Shown here: positions 39,228 to 47,537 of the stretch, piece by piece
Position numbering within the stretch: the stretch's first letter is position 1
Layout of the letters: each line of letters begins with the position of its first letter
NCBI GenBank assembly: GCA_040755155.1
Contig: JBFMBP010000077.1
Span: 1-59,998 of the forward strand
Origin: Candidatus Omnitrophota bacterium
GTDB taxonomy: Bacteria; Hinthialibacterota; Hinthialibacteria; Hinthialibacterales; Hinthialibacteraceae
Direction of reading: 5' to 3'
DNA: 59,998 nt
Notes under the pieces: generated by a model
Database searches by the model: none
Told to the model about the DNA's origin: nothing
What the model saw: the letters and a program-made list of their open reading frames with translations, nothing else
Made by a program: the position numbers and the translations under genes

Positions 39228-40415
39228 ATGAAAATCGAATCTATGCGATTAAAAAATTTTAAAGCTTTTCGCGATGTGACGCTCACTAAAATTCCTTCCT
39301 TTTGCGTCTTCGTAGGGGCGAACGGCTCCGGAAAGAGCACACTATTTAGCGTATTTGGTTTTCTACGCGACGCAATGACGAATAATGTCGAAACCGCTCT
39401 ATTGAAAATGGGCGGCAGCCGAGGATTTCGCGAAGTTCGCAGCCGCAATTCGGGTGGTCCTATCGAGATAGAACTGAAATTCAAAGAAAAACCTAGTAGT
39501 CCGCTTACAACATACTTTTTAAAAATCAATGAAGAGAAGGGACATGCGGTAGTAGAACAGGAAGTCTTGAAATATCGCCGAGGGAGCAAAGGGCAACCTT
39601 GGCAATTCTTGAATTTTACCCGGGGAACTGGTACAGCTGTTACAAATGAGTTGGACTTTGTTAAAGATGTCAAAGAACTTCGGCGCGAAAAACAGGACCT
39701 AAAATCGCCTGATATTCTAGCCATCAAAGGCTTGGCGCAATTCGAACGATTTCCCGCCGTGGTGGCGTTGGGAAACTTGATAGAAAACTGGCATATATCG
39801 GATTTTCATATTAGCAAAGCTCGGCCCGAACAAGAGGCTGGGTATGCAGAACATCTTTCGCGGGAAGGAGAAAACTTATCGCTTGTTATTCAATATCTTT
39901 ACCAATCTCATCGAAAAATATTCGAGAATATTCTTAATCGTCTCAGACTGAGAATTCCTGGCCTATCAAATATAGATTCAAAAACAACTGAAGAGGGACG
40001 GGTTTTATTGAAGTTTAAGGATGGATCCTTTGAGGATCCTTTCCTGGCTAGGTACGTTTCCGACGGCACGATAAAAATGCTCGCCTATTTGACTTTATTA
40101 TACGATCCCAAGCCGTATCCATTATTATGCGTGGAAGAACCGGAAAATCAGCTCTACCCGCAACTACTCGAAGAACTTGCCGAAGAGTTCCGCGCTTACG
40201 CCCACCGGGGCGGACAAGTTTTCGTTTCGACGCACTCGCCGAATTTCTTAAATGCGGCGGAACTCGATGAAGTGTTTTGGCTTTTGAAAAAAGATGGATA
40301 TACAACAATTAAGCCCGCTGCCGAAAATAAACAAATCGCCGCTTATATGCAGGACGGCGACAAGATGGGACGCCTTTGGGATGAAGGTTTCTTTGAGGGA
40401 GCCGATCCTCAATGA
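39228..40415 (+). CDS. AAA ATPase of the RecF/OLD-like AAA15/21 group
   Basis: The 395-residue cytoplasmic ATPase starts MKIESMRLKNFKAF, typical of SMC/RecF-like AAA proteins. Walker A is GANGSGKST (30-38, K36). A signature-like YVSDGTIKMLAYLTLL lies near residue 280, Walker B is LLCVEEPENQLYP (about 300), and the switch His is in FVSTHSPNFL (about 335). There is no C-terminal TOPRIM domain as in true OLD proteins; the next gene supplies a candidate. The ATG has CGAGGG 6-10 bases upstream. Its stop overlaps the following ATG by 4 bases (ATGA), implying translational coupling. A two-gene ATPase-nuclease arrangement of this kind is often defensive, but that role is inferred. Confidence 0.9.
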   Translation: MKIESMRLKNFKAFRDVTLTKIPSFCVFVGANGSGKSTLFSVFGFLRDAMTNNVETALLKMGGSRGFREVRSRNSGGPIEIELKFKEKPSSPLTTYFLKINEEKGHAVVEQEVLKYRRGSKGQPWQFLNFTRGTGTAVTNELDFVKDVKELRREKQDLKSPDILAIKGLAQFERFPAVVALGNLIENWHISDFHISKARPEQEAGYAEHLSREGENLSLVIQYLYQSHRKIFENILNRLRLRIPGLSNIDSKTTEEGRVLLKFKDGSFEDPFLARYVSDGTIKMLAYLTLLYDPKPYPLLCVEEPENQLYPQLLEELAEEFRAYAHRGGQVFVSTHSPNFLNAAELDEVFWLLKKDGYTTIKPAAENKQIAAYMQDGDKMGRLWDEGFFEGADPQ

Positions 40416-40975
40416 CGACGATCGTGTTTTTTCTTGAAGAACCTTCCGCTCGGGAAATGCTCAAAGGGGTTTTACCACGTTTACTATCTTCGGAATACCA
40501 AGTGCGGTTCATATACATTATCTTCCAGGGCAAACAGGACCTTGAGAAGAACTTAGAAAAGCGCCTTCGCGGTTGGCGGACGCCTAATTCTGTTTTCGTT
40601 GTGTTAAGAGATCAGGACTCAGGAGATTGCACCAAGATAAAATCAAACCTGATTGCTCTTTGCCAAAAATCGGGAAAAGATAAAATCCTGGTGCGGATTG
40701 CTTGCAGGGAATTGGAGAGTTTTTATCTTGGGGATCTGGAGGCGGTAGAGAAAGGTCTTGAGTTATCTGGATTAGCCCATAAACAGAACAATAGTAAATA
40801 TCGTTCTCCCGACAACCTTAACCACCCGGCGGACGAACTTGGCGATCTGACAGATAAACAATACCAGAAGATTGCAGGATCGAGAGCCATTGCTCCCTAT
40901 TTGAAATTGGAAGGGAATCGCTCGCCTAGTTTCAATGTACTGCTGTCTGGAATAAAAAATCTATTGGAGGTTTAA
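40412..40975 (+). CDS. DUF4276 protein, TOPRIM-like partner of the AAA ATPase
   Basis: The 187 residues start MTTIVFFLEEPSAREMLKGV, with E9/E10 in the position of the TOPRIM glutamate, and continue to FVVLRDQDSGDC with D67 and D69 as the Asp-x-Asp motif. A conserved-looking CRELESFYLGD follows. This matches DUF4276, a small TOPRIM-like family usually encoded directly after an AAA ATPase. The pair resembles a split OLD nuclease and is comparable in layout to PARIS (AriA ATPase with a TOPRIM AriB of a different family, DUF4435). Substrate and trigger are unknown. It overlaps the ATPase by 4 bases and its TAA overlaps the next ATG by 1 base. Confidence 0.85.
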   Translation: MTTIVFFLEEPSAREMLKGVLPRLLSSEYQVRFIYIIFQGKQDLEKNLEKRLRGWRTPNSVFVVLRDQDSGDCTKIKSNLIALCQKSGKDKILVRIACRELESFYLGDLEAVEKGLELSGLAHKQNNSKYRSPDNLNHPADELGDLTDKQYQKIAGSRAIAPYLKLEGNRSPSFNVLLSGIKNLLEV

Positions 40976-41091
40976 TGAAGGATATCCTTTGGTACAAAGA
41001 TGGACAAGGGAAAGATTCTATCGATAAAAGTGAAAATTCGTCTTTTAATTGGGGAGGCGCCGTTATATATAAGGGGGAGAATTTAATCTAG
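40975..41091 (+). CDS. 38-codon ORF coupled to the AAA/DUF4276 pair
   Basis: A 38-residue frame, MKDILWYKDGQGKDSIDKSE and onward to KGENLI, starts at the A of the preceding TAA (TAATG) and has GGAGG 5 bases upstream, inside the DUF4276 gene. That arrangement is typical of translational reinitiation. I recognise no family. It may be a real small third component of the cassette, or the first codons of a larger gene that has been lost, since it ends in AT-rich sequence. Its Trp, Asp and Lys content does not show which. Confidence 0.5.
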   Translation: MKDILWYKDGQGKDSIDKSENSSFNWGGAVIYKGENLI

Positions 41092-41228
41092 TAAATGATC
41101 AAATCGCCGTGACCCGCTTTTCATGATAATATAATCGATAAAAACATATTAGCCCATGAAGGTATTATTATTTCTAAAAGTCAACGAAAAATACTCTTTT
41201 TGGAGCGGAGATAAAAGGAGTTTAACTA

Positions 41229-43766
41229 ATGCGTTCCTATATGGTTCTGCCTATTGTTTTGGCGATCGTCGTGATTGTCGTCATCGCCGTCATTGTTTTT
41301 ATGCCATCGTCGAATTTCGATGGAAAAAGATCGGGGGCGGCTGCCCCGCCGGGAAGCGAACAAGCCGCATCAAAAGATTTGCAGCCGGGTCAACAAGAAG
41401 GCGCCGATTCGACGGCTGCGCCAACCGGCGTTGAAAAAAAAGGAGCCACCGCAGGCGAATCGCCTTCGGCTTTGGGAGAAGGCGGAATCGTTAGCGGCGC
41501 CAATGCAACCAAAACGCCGCTGGCTTCGGCGCCAGGAGCATCTTCCGGCATATCCTCCGCCTCCGGCGCATCGCCCACGGCGGGAGCGCAAGCGAGCGGA
41601 AACATTCCGCTTATTCAAGCCATAGGCGGCGTGGTCAACGATACGAAGGGATTTCCTCTTTATAACGTGAGAGTAGAGGCGGCGGGATATCCCTCGATCG
41701 TTACAGCCAACGACGGGCGTTTCAAAATCGACGGCGTCAAAGAACAAACCATAACGCTGACGGCGTCGCGAGAAGGGTATCAAACGCTGCGGATGGATGG
41801 CGCACGCACGGGATCGATGCAATTGACGTTAGTATTGGTGAAAAACGGCAGCCTGGCGGGACGGGTGATCGATCAATTCAACGAACCGGTATCCGCCGCA
41901 CGCATCGCGATGAAGACGTTGGAGGGCATCTGGTCCGTCGAACTGAACGCCGATCCCGGCGGACGCTTCGAAGTGACGAATGCGCCCGATAAGACGATCC
42001 ATATCCAGGCCAGCCAGGAAGGCTATACCGACGAGGGCGAAGGATCGAAAGAGATTCAACCTCCTTTTTCGCAAGAAGCGATTCTTCAATTGAAGCAACC
42101 GGCGTTTTCCATCTCCGGGCGAGTAGTAATGAGAGATTCGAATCAAGGAGTCGCCCGTTTCAATTTAAGCGCGAAGCAGCAGGATGCGGGCAGCGATCGA
42201 AAAGTATTGACGGCGGTTACCGACGGATCGGGGTATTACCAATTCGAAGATTTGATTCGCGGCTCGTATCTCGTGTCCAGTCTCGCCAAAGAGAACGCTT
42301 CGCTGAACGTCGTCATTCCCGTCGATGAAGATTTTAAGAGCGTCCGGGTATACGAATGGGATGCGAAGAATATCGATTTTAAAGCCGTATCCGGGCGTAC
42401 GATTCGCGGAACCGTCGTCGATCAAAACAACCGGCCGATATCGGGAGCTAACGTTACCATCGCCAAGTTGGAATCGGTCAGCGCCGTCAGCGGCTCCGAC
42501 GGACGCTTTACCATAAGCGGCGCTCCGGTATTGACGGAACAATCGCCGAATTACATTACGCTCCAACTTTACGCAACGCACCCGGATTACGGCGCGGGAT
42601 TAAGCGATCCTCTGCCCAACGAATCCGCCGGGCAGCAGCTATCCGACATTACCATAACGCTGCACGGCAACGCATCGCTGCAAGGAAGCGTCGTCGATCA
42701 AAGAAGCGTGGGCGTCGCCGACGCCGCCGTCATTCTCCAGGATTTGATCCAATCCAAGATTTTGGAGACTCGGACCGATGCTTCCGGAGCATTCGTCTTC
42801 GATAAGGTTTCCACATCCGACAAGCCGATCGCCATGTTTCGCGGAACTCACAGCCTGACTGTTGCGAAGCAGGGTTATGCGCAATCGAATCAGGAAGTGG
42901 TTCTCTCGGCGGGACAACAACAATCCATTACGGTGAAATTGCAATCGTCTGGAACCATTCAAGGGCGGATAACCGATAACAGCGGCAAACCATTAGCGGG
43001 AGTGCAAGCAAAGGCGCTGCATTCGCAAGGAGGAACCACCACCGCCGTCAGCGACGCCTACGGCCAGTATATTCTGCCTTCGCTAGCGGATGGCGCCTAC
43101 GATCTGCTTTTCCGGCTGGAATCGAGTCCGCCTTTGTCGGGCGCTTTGTACCAGGTACCCGCCGGTTCTCCCAATGTAGATATCGTATTGACGCCGGGAG
43201 AGTGGGTATTAGCGGGAACCGTAGTCAATAACGAGACCGATCAGCCGCTGAAAACCTATCTCGTTACTATAGCGGGTCAACCGGATAAAGCGGCGGGACG
43301 CTGGTTCTATCAAACCCGCACGTTCAATTCACCCGATGGAACTTACCAGGTTACGCTTACGGAACCGGGAAATTACATGTTGACTTTTTCCGCGGAAGGG
43401 TATCAGCCGCAGGAAATGCCACAACGCATCGGACCCGATACCATGACCTCGCAATATTTGAATCCCCGCTTGTCGCCAATCTCCAGCGTGGGCGGCTTGA
43501 CGGGAACTTTTATTCCCCCGGAAGGCATGGAACTGGCCGGAATCGAGGTGCTCGGCGTGCAATCCTATCCCGTGAGCGGGAATACGTTCACGTTGGAAAA
43601 TATTCCGGCAGGAAAGCAGAATCTGCTCTTCCGGGTGCGGGAAGGCAACGCCCTGGCGCCTATGTATTATGGCGTCTTGCAAACGATCGTCATAGAAAAC
43701 GTAATCACGCCGTTGGGACAAATCCGCGGCCTGGATGTGAGCCGCTCGTCCTATCGACCAAACTAA
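41229..43766 (+). CDS. Membrane-anchored protein with multiple carboxypeptidase-regulatory-like domains
   Basis: An N-terminal membrane helix (about 4-25, VLPIVLAIVVIVVIAVIVFM) is followed by a low-complexity Ala/Ser/Gly/Pro region (about 30-130). Some seven carboxypeptidase regulatory-like beta domains follow to residue 845, recognisable by repeats of I-x-G-x-V-x-D (VINGVV-like starts such as IGGVVNDTKGFPLYNVRVEA, LAGRVIDQFNEPVSAARIA, IRGTVVDQNNRPISGANVTI). The domains are probably periplasmic or exposed and act as spacers or binding modules; no enzyme is present. AAAAGGAG precedes the ATG. Its leader and first 18 codons are duplicated at 38769-38882. Confidence 0.9.
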   Translation: MRSYMVLPIVLAIVVIVVIAVIVFMPSSNFDGKRSGAAAPPGSEQAASKDLQPGQQEGADSTAAPTGVEKKGATAGESPSALGEGGIVSGANATKTPLASAPGASSGISSASGASPTAGAQASGNIPLIQAIGGVVNDTKGFPLYNVRVEAAGYPSIVTANDGRFKIDGVKEQTITLTASREGYQTLRMDGARTGSMQLTLVLVKNGSLAGRVIDQFNEPVSAARIAMKTLEGIWSVELNADPGGRFEVTNAPDKTIHIQASQEGYTDEGEGSKEIQPPFSQEAILQLKQPAFSISGRVVMRDSNQGVARFNLSAKQQDAGSDRKVLTAVTDGSGYYQFEDLIRGSYLVSSLAKENASLNVVIPVDEDFKSVRVYEWDAKNIDFKAVSGRTIRGTVVDQNNRPISGANVTIAKLESVSAVSGSDGRFTISGAPVLTEQSPNYITLQLYATHPDYGAGLSDPLPNESAGQQLSDITITLHGNASLQGSVVDQRSVGVADAAVILQDLIQSKILETRTDASGAFVFDKVSTSDKPIAMFRGTHSLTVAKQGYAQSNQEVVLSAGQQQSITVKLQSSGTIQGRITDNSGKPLAGVQAKALHSQGGTTTAVSDAYGQYILPSLADGAYDLLFRLESSPPLSGALYQVPAGSPNVDIVLTPGEWVLAGTVVNNETDQPLKTYLVTIAGQPDKAAGRWFYQTRTFNSPDGTYQVTLTEPGNYMLTFSAEGYQPQEMPQRIGPDTMTSQYLNPRLSPISSVGGLTGTFIPPEGMELAGIEVLGVQSYPVSGNTFTLENIPAGKQNLLFRVREGNALAPMYYGVLQTIVIENVITPLGQIRGLDVSRSSYRPN

Positions 43767-43834
43767 GCGTAAAAAGTCCATTTTCATGAAATCCATGAAA
43801 TCCGTTTCAATCCTATATAAGAATGGAAGGAAGC

Positions 43835-44863
43835 ATGAAACAGAAGTCGCGTTATGCGGAATCCGGCGTAGATATTGAGGCGGGCGATCGAGTAAAAAAA
43901 CGGATCGCCGAATTGGCCCGCCACACTCATTGTGACAAGGTTTTGCATAAGGACGGCGCTTTTGGAGGATTGTTTGCGCTTAAGGGCTTGAAGGAGAAAA
44001 ATCCCGTTCTCGTATCCAGCGTGGACGGCGTAGGCACCAAGGTCAAACTGGCCTGCGCGGCGGGACGGCATAAGGGAATCGGCGCGGATATCGTCAATCA
44101 TTGCATCAACGATATACTGGCCTGCGGAGCGCGGCCGCTCTTCTTTCTCGATTATTTCGCCTGCGGGCGGCAGAACGACGAGGTCGTGCTGCAACTCATC
44201 GAAGGCATGAGCGATGCCTGCCGCGCGGCGGGCATGGCGTTGATTGGCGGGGAAACCGCCCAAATGCCCGATGTCTACGCGGCGGACGAGTACGACGTTG
44301 CGGGAACCATCGTCGGCGTTGTGGACGAACTAGAGATTATCAACGGCAAGGATATCGCGCCCGGCGATAGTATCCTTGGACTGCCGTCATCCGGATTGCA
44401 TACCAACGGCTATACGTTAGCGCGCAAGGTGTTGCTGGAAGAGAACGGCTTTAGATTGGACGATATTCCCAAAGGTTTGTCCAAAACGCTGGGCGAGGAG
44501 TTGCTGACGCCTCATCGATCCTACCTAAACGAATTCCAGAAAATCCGCGCCGTGGCGCCCATCAAGGGCGTCGCCCATATCACCGGCGGCGGCTTCGAGG
44601 GCAATATCTCCCGCATTCTGCCCGATAACTGCCAGGCGGCGATCCACCCTAACCGCTGGCAGACGCCGCAGATTTTTCGATTGATCCAGGATTTAGGCCG
44701 AATTTCCTGGGAAGAGATGCACCGCGTCTTCAACATGGGCATCGGGATCGTCTTCATCCTCTCGGCGCGTCATGAGGAGAAGGCGAAAGAAGTATGCCCC
44801 GAAGCGATTAACATCGGCGAAATTACAGCGGGTTCGGGAGTGACGTTGATTCGTGAAGATTGA
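43835..44863 (+). CDS. purM: Phosphoribosylformylglycinamidine cyclo-ligase (AIR synthetase)
   Basis: PurM closes FGAM to aminoimidazole ribonucleotide with ATP in purine synthesis. The 342-residue protein has the family opening RYAESGVDIEAGD, the ATP/substrate loops SVDGVGTKVKLA and HCINDILACGARPLFFLDY, the GGETAQMP motif, SSGLHTNGYTLAR and the C-terminal HITGGGFEGNISR. The ATG at 43835 is chosen because GGAAGGA lies 5 bases before it; an ATG at 43823 would overlap that site and add four residues. It follows the carboxypeptidase-regulatory gene by 68 bases, with no sign of shared function. Confidence 0.97.
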   Translation: MKQKSRYAESGVDIEAGDRVKKRIAELARHTHCDKVLHKDGAFGGLFALKGLKEKNPVLVSSVDGVGTKVKLACAAGRHKGIGADIVNHCINDILACGARPLFFLDYFACGRQNDEVVLQLIEGMSDACRAAGMALIGGETAQMPDVYAADEYDVAGTIVGVVDELEIINGKDIAPGDSILGLPSSGLHTNGYTLARKVLLEENGFRLDDIPKGLSKTLGEELLTPHRSYLNEFQKIRAVAPIKGVAHITGGGFEGNISRILPDNCQAAIHPNRWQTPQIFRLIQDLGRISWEEMHRVFNMGIGIVFILSARHEEKAKEVCPEAINIGEITAGSGVTLIRED

Positions 44864-44940
44864 TCCGATAAAAGTTGTCAGCGACCAGCTATCTCTGGTC
44901 TGCGCCATTAGAATCTCAAGTCGATGATTTTGCTTTATAA

Positions 44941-45215
44941 CTCATGTTACGCGCAATGGGTAATTAAAGGAATCTCTTACTATTGTCGTTTGAACCACGA
45001 AAACACGAAACGAAAAAGAAAAACACAAAAAAAAGAAAAGAAAAACGGTTGACTCAAGGAATCGCGTTGTGCTAAAGATTTTTCCGTGAAATCCATAAAA
45101 ATCCGCGATATCCGTGTTTCAAAAATTTCGTGGAATTCGAGCCTTTTCGTGGTTTCGTGATTCAATACGATTAGCGAAATCACTCCATCCTATTTTTCAT
45201 TGCGCGTAACATGAG
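44941..45215. repeat. MITE-like element, copy 2
   Basis: CTCATGTTACGCGCAATG (44941-44958) and its exact reverse complement CATTGCGCGTAACATGAG (45198-45215) form an 18-bp perfect terminal inverted repeat. The interior, with ACCACGAAAACACGAAAC and CCGTGAAATCC words, matches copy 1 at 16570-16878 over about 220 bases. There is no ORF worth reporting; a minus-strand frame at 44980-45183 is low-complexity Phe/Arg-rich and follows the repeat words. Confidence 0.82.
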
Positions 45216-45332
45216 AAAATAAGAATAATTGACAACCGCCCATTCTTTATGAAAGAATGGCGAATAATGGCTTTCTTTCGAAGCCGGAGCATTGTTTTTT
45301 TACTACGCGTCACTCCGTGAAGGGATAAAAAA

Positions 45333-46640
45333 ATGAACCCATCCAACCCATCGAAAAAACGTAATTCCACAACTCGCCGGTCCTTTTTGAAGACGGCGGC
45401 ATCCGTCGCCGCCATCGGCGCATCGGATATCCAACGTTACGGCTACGCCGCCGCCAGCGATGAAATCAAAATCGGCTTGATCGGCTGCGGCGGACGCGGC
45501 AGCGCCGCCGCCAATGACGCCCTGGACGCCGAACCGGGAATCAAATTGGTCGCCATGGCCGATATCTTCGAAGAGCGCTTGCAAAAGTCGCTAGAGGGAT
45601 TGCGGGATCGCAAGCCCGATCAGGTCGCCGTTGACAAGGATCATTGTTTCGTCGGCTTCGATGGCTATCAAAAAGTCATCGACAGCGGCGTTGACGCGGT
45701 AGTGATCGCCTGCACCTCTATCTTCCATCCCAAGTACGTGAAAGCGGCTATCGACGCCGGAAAGCATGTCTTTGCGGAAAAACCTCACGCCATCGATCCT
45801 CCTGGCGTCCGGTTAGCCATGGAAACGTTCGATCTCGCCAAGAAGAAGAAACTCTGCATCGTTTCGGGATTGATTTACCGCTACGTCCCCGCCTTCCGCG
45901 AAACCATGAAGCGCGTTTTGGACGGCGCAATCGGCGATATTGTGGCCATTGAAGAGAATTATTTGCGTACGCCTTACGTTCTCGCTCCGCGCCAGCCCAG
46001 CGATAAGGAAATCGAATATCAGTTCCGCAATTGGTATCATTTTTCCTGGCTGTCCGGCGACGACATCCTTCAGTCGTTGGTGCATAATCTGGACAAGGCG
46101 ATGTGGGCGATGCGCGAAGAGGCGCCGATCAAAGCGCACGGCGTAGGCGGACGCTCCGCCGCTTTCGGCGAGATATACGGCAACGTCTTCGATCATTATG
46201 CAGTAGTTTATGAATACGCCGACGGGCGCAAGATTTACGGCTTCGGCCGCACGCAGGAGAATTGCTACACAAACACGTCCGACATCCTGATCGGAACCAA
46301 AGGCCGCTGCGAATTGATGAATGGCCGGATCACCGGAGAGACCAATTGGGAATACGACGGAGAAAAGAGAGACGGCTATAAGGTCGAACATGAAGAACTG
46401 TTCAAAGCCATCCGCTCCGGCAATCTTATCGTGAACGATTACGGAGTGAAAAGTTCCATGGTCGGCATTCTAGGGCAAATGGCCTGCTATTCGGGAAAGC
46501 AAATCGGCTGGGACGAAGCGCTGAATTCCGATTTCACCTTCGGCCCGCCGACAGGCGATTTCAAAACCAAGCCCCCCGTCTTGGCGGATGCGGAAGGGAA
46601 TTATCCCGTAGCGGTTCCGGGGAAGACGAAAGTGATTTGA
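45333..46640 (+). CDS. Tat-exported Gfo/Idh/MocA family oxidoreductase
   Basis: A twin-arginine signal, STTRRSFLKTAASVAAIGAS, precedes the Rossmann domain beginning IKIGLIGCGGRGS. The substrate-domain motif is AEKPHAIDPPGVRLAMET with the EKP of the family, and a following helix LVHNLDKAMWAM contains the conserved H-x-x-D. NAD(P)-dependent Gfo/Idh/MocA proteins act on sugars or cyclitols; Tat export means the cofactor is bound before transport. Members like this are greatly expanded in planctomycete-like and related lineages. The 435 residues are full-length. The start lies just after a GTGAAGGGATAAAAA site. The substrate is unknown. Confidence 0.93.
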   Translation: MNPSNPSKKRNSTTRRSFLKTAASVAAIGASDIQRYGYAAASDEIKIGLIGCGGRGSAAANDALDAEPGIKLVAMADIFEERLQKSLEGLRDRKPDQVAVDKDHCFVGFDGYQKVIDSGVDAVVIACTSIFHPKYVKAAIDAGKHVFAEKPHAIDPPGVRLAMETFDLAKKKKLCIVSGLIYRYVPAFRETMKRVLDGAIGDIVAIEENYLRTPYVLAPRQPSDKEIEYQFRNWYHFSWLSGDDILQSLVHNLDKAMWAMREEAPIKAHGVGGRSAAFGEIYGNVFDHYAVVYEYADGRKIYGFGRTQENCYTNTSDILIGTKGRCELMNGRITGETNWEYDGEKRDGYKVEHEELFKAIRSGNLIVNDYGVKSSMVGILGQMACYSGKQIGWDEALNSDFTFGPPTGDFKTKPPVLADAEGNYPVAVPGKTKVI

Positions 46641-46654
46641 GGAGAGTGGGATTC

Positions 46655-46750
46655 GGCTGGGCTGGGCGGCAAGGGCAAGTATTTTTTGCCTTTGAATTCA
46701 TCCTATTCTCAAGGGCAAAACAACATTGCCATTGCCGCCCGGCCTCAGCC
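46655..46750. repeat. Imperfect inverted-repeat element
   Basis: The arms GGCTGGGCTGGGCGGCAAGG (46655 onward) and the reverse of CATTGCCGCCCGGCCTCAGC (to 46750) pair over about 24 positions with few mismatches. Between them are GGGCAAG and CAAGGGCA words. A partial relative, GGCAAGGGCAAGGTTTTTTC, occurs at about 9427 between two exported-protein genes. No gene lies in it. Confidence 0.6.
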
Positions 46751-46776
46751 AAACATACTAGAAAAGGAGCGTCGTC

Positions 46777-46962
46777 ATGAAAGGGATTATCAAAGGAAAT
46801 ACAATCGTTCTGGAAGATAAATTGCCGCAAGGCATTCAGGATGGTGAACCGGTAGAAATCATGATTATTTCAAAAAAAAAGAAAGTCTATCCCTTTCCGA
46901 CATTCCCATTGTCTGTAAAAACAGAATATCTTTCGCGGGAAAAAATGTATGAAGAAAGTTAA
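46777..46962 (+). CDS. Antitoxin of a VapBC-type pair
   Basis: The 61-residue protein begins MKGIIKGNTIVLEDKLP, a beta-hairpin start common in small antitoxins paired with PIN toxins, followed by a Lys-rich turn and a C-terminal tail that would wrap the toxin. It has AAAAGGAG about 9 bases before the ATG. It overlaps the PIN gene by 14 bases, so translation is coupled. The antitoxin subfamily is not certain. Confidence 0.82.
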   Translation: MKGIIKGNTIVLEDKLPQGIQDGEPVEIMIISKKKKVYPFPTFPLSVKTEYLSREKMYEES

Positions 46963-47413
46963 GATTTTTTTCGATACCAATGTTTTGGTTTATGCCCATG
47001 ATGAAAAATCGCCATTTCACGAGGAATCGGCGGATTTGCTCAGTTGCGTTTTTACGGGTTCGGTAACAGGAGTTGTTTCCGAACAGAACTTGCTTGAATT
47101 GTATCGGGTTTTAACCCATCCAGCCGCTATGAGCCATTTGCCGTTCGAACCGGAACAGGCGGCGTCTTTGATTCGACGGGTTTATTTGGAGGATGCGTTT
47201 GAGGTGGTATATACAAACCGATCCGTCTTGCAAAGATGTTTGGAATTAATAGTACAACATCACGTAGTAACCGCTAAAGTGTTCGACATGAGACTGGCCG
47301 CTCAAGTTTTGGAATCCCGCGTCGATTATCTGGCTACCTATAACATAGGCGATTTTAAAGGAATTCAAGGAATTGATTCCAAGACGCCGAAAGAGATACT
47401 CGCTCTATTTTGA
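46949..47413 (+). CDS. PIN-domain toxin (VapC-like ribonuclease)
   Basis: The 154-residue PIN domain has the first acidic residue D9 in KIFFDTNVLVYAHD, an acidic/polar patch in VSEQNLLELYRVL, and a later Asp in VFDMRLAAQVL and YLATYNIGDF, the usual four-acid Mg site. VapC toxins cut tRNA or rRNA. The start overlaps the antitoxin end by 14 bases. The gene's last codons run into a remnant of another toxin: the DUF4258-type frame at 47415-47537 begins one base after the stop. This suggests that the VapBC pair replaced the front of a DUF4258 gene. Confidence 0.93.
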   Translation: MKKVKIFFDTNVLVYAHDEKSPFHEESADLLSCVFTGSVTGVVSEQNLLELYRVLTHPAAMSHLPFEPEQAASLIRRVYLEDAFEVVYTNRSVLQRCLELIVQHHVVTAKVFDMRLAAQVLESRVDYLATYNIGDFKGIQGIDSKTPKEILALF

Positions 47414-47414
47414 A

Positions 47415-47537
47415 GATGTCGTTTTTCATATTGTATTCGCCGTCGATGTCCAGCAAGACAATGTTCGAATCGTAACCGCCTATATCCCAAATCCCGAACA
47501 ATGGAACGATGATTTCAAAAGGAGGCGAATTTTATGA
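47415..47537 (+). pseudogene. Beheaded DUF4258 toxin remnant
   Basis: Forty codons read DVVFHIVFAVDVQQDNVRIV then TAYIPNPEQWNDDFKRRRIL and a TGA at 47535. This is the expected C-terminal half of DUF4258 toxins (consensus like VVVAVD...ITAYEPDPEKW..DFKRRR). The frame is open upstream to about 47349 but lies inside the PIN gene and gives no DUF4258-like sequence there, so the N-terminal half is gone. The TGA overlaps the ATG of the YgiT-type antitoxin by 4 bases, as in intact pairs. Confidence 0.8.

Noticed and set aside
44980-45183. 67-codon minus-strand ORF within MITE-like copy 2
   Set aside because: The Phe/Arg-rich translation reflects the TTTCGTG words of the repeat. Copy 1 does not preserve the frame as a gene.
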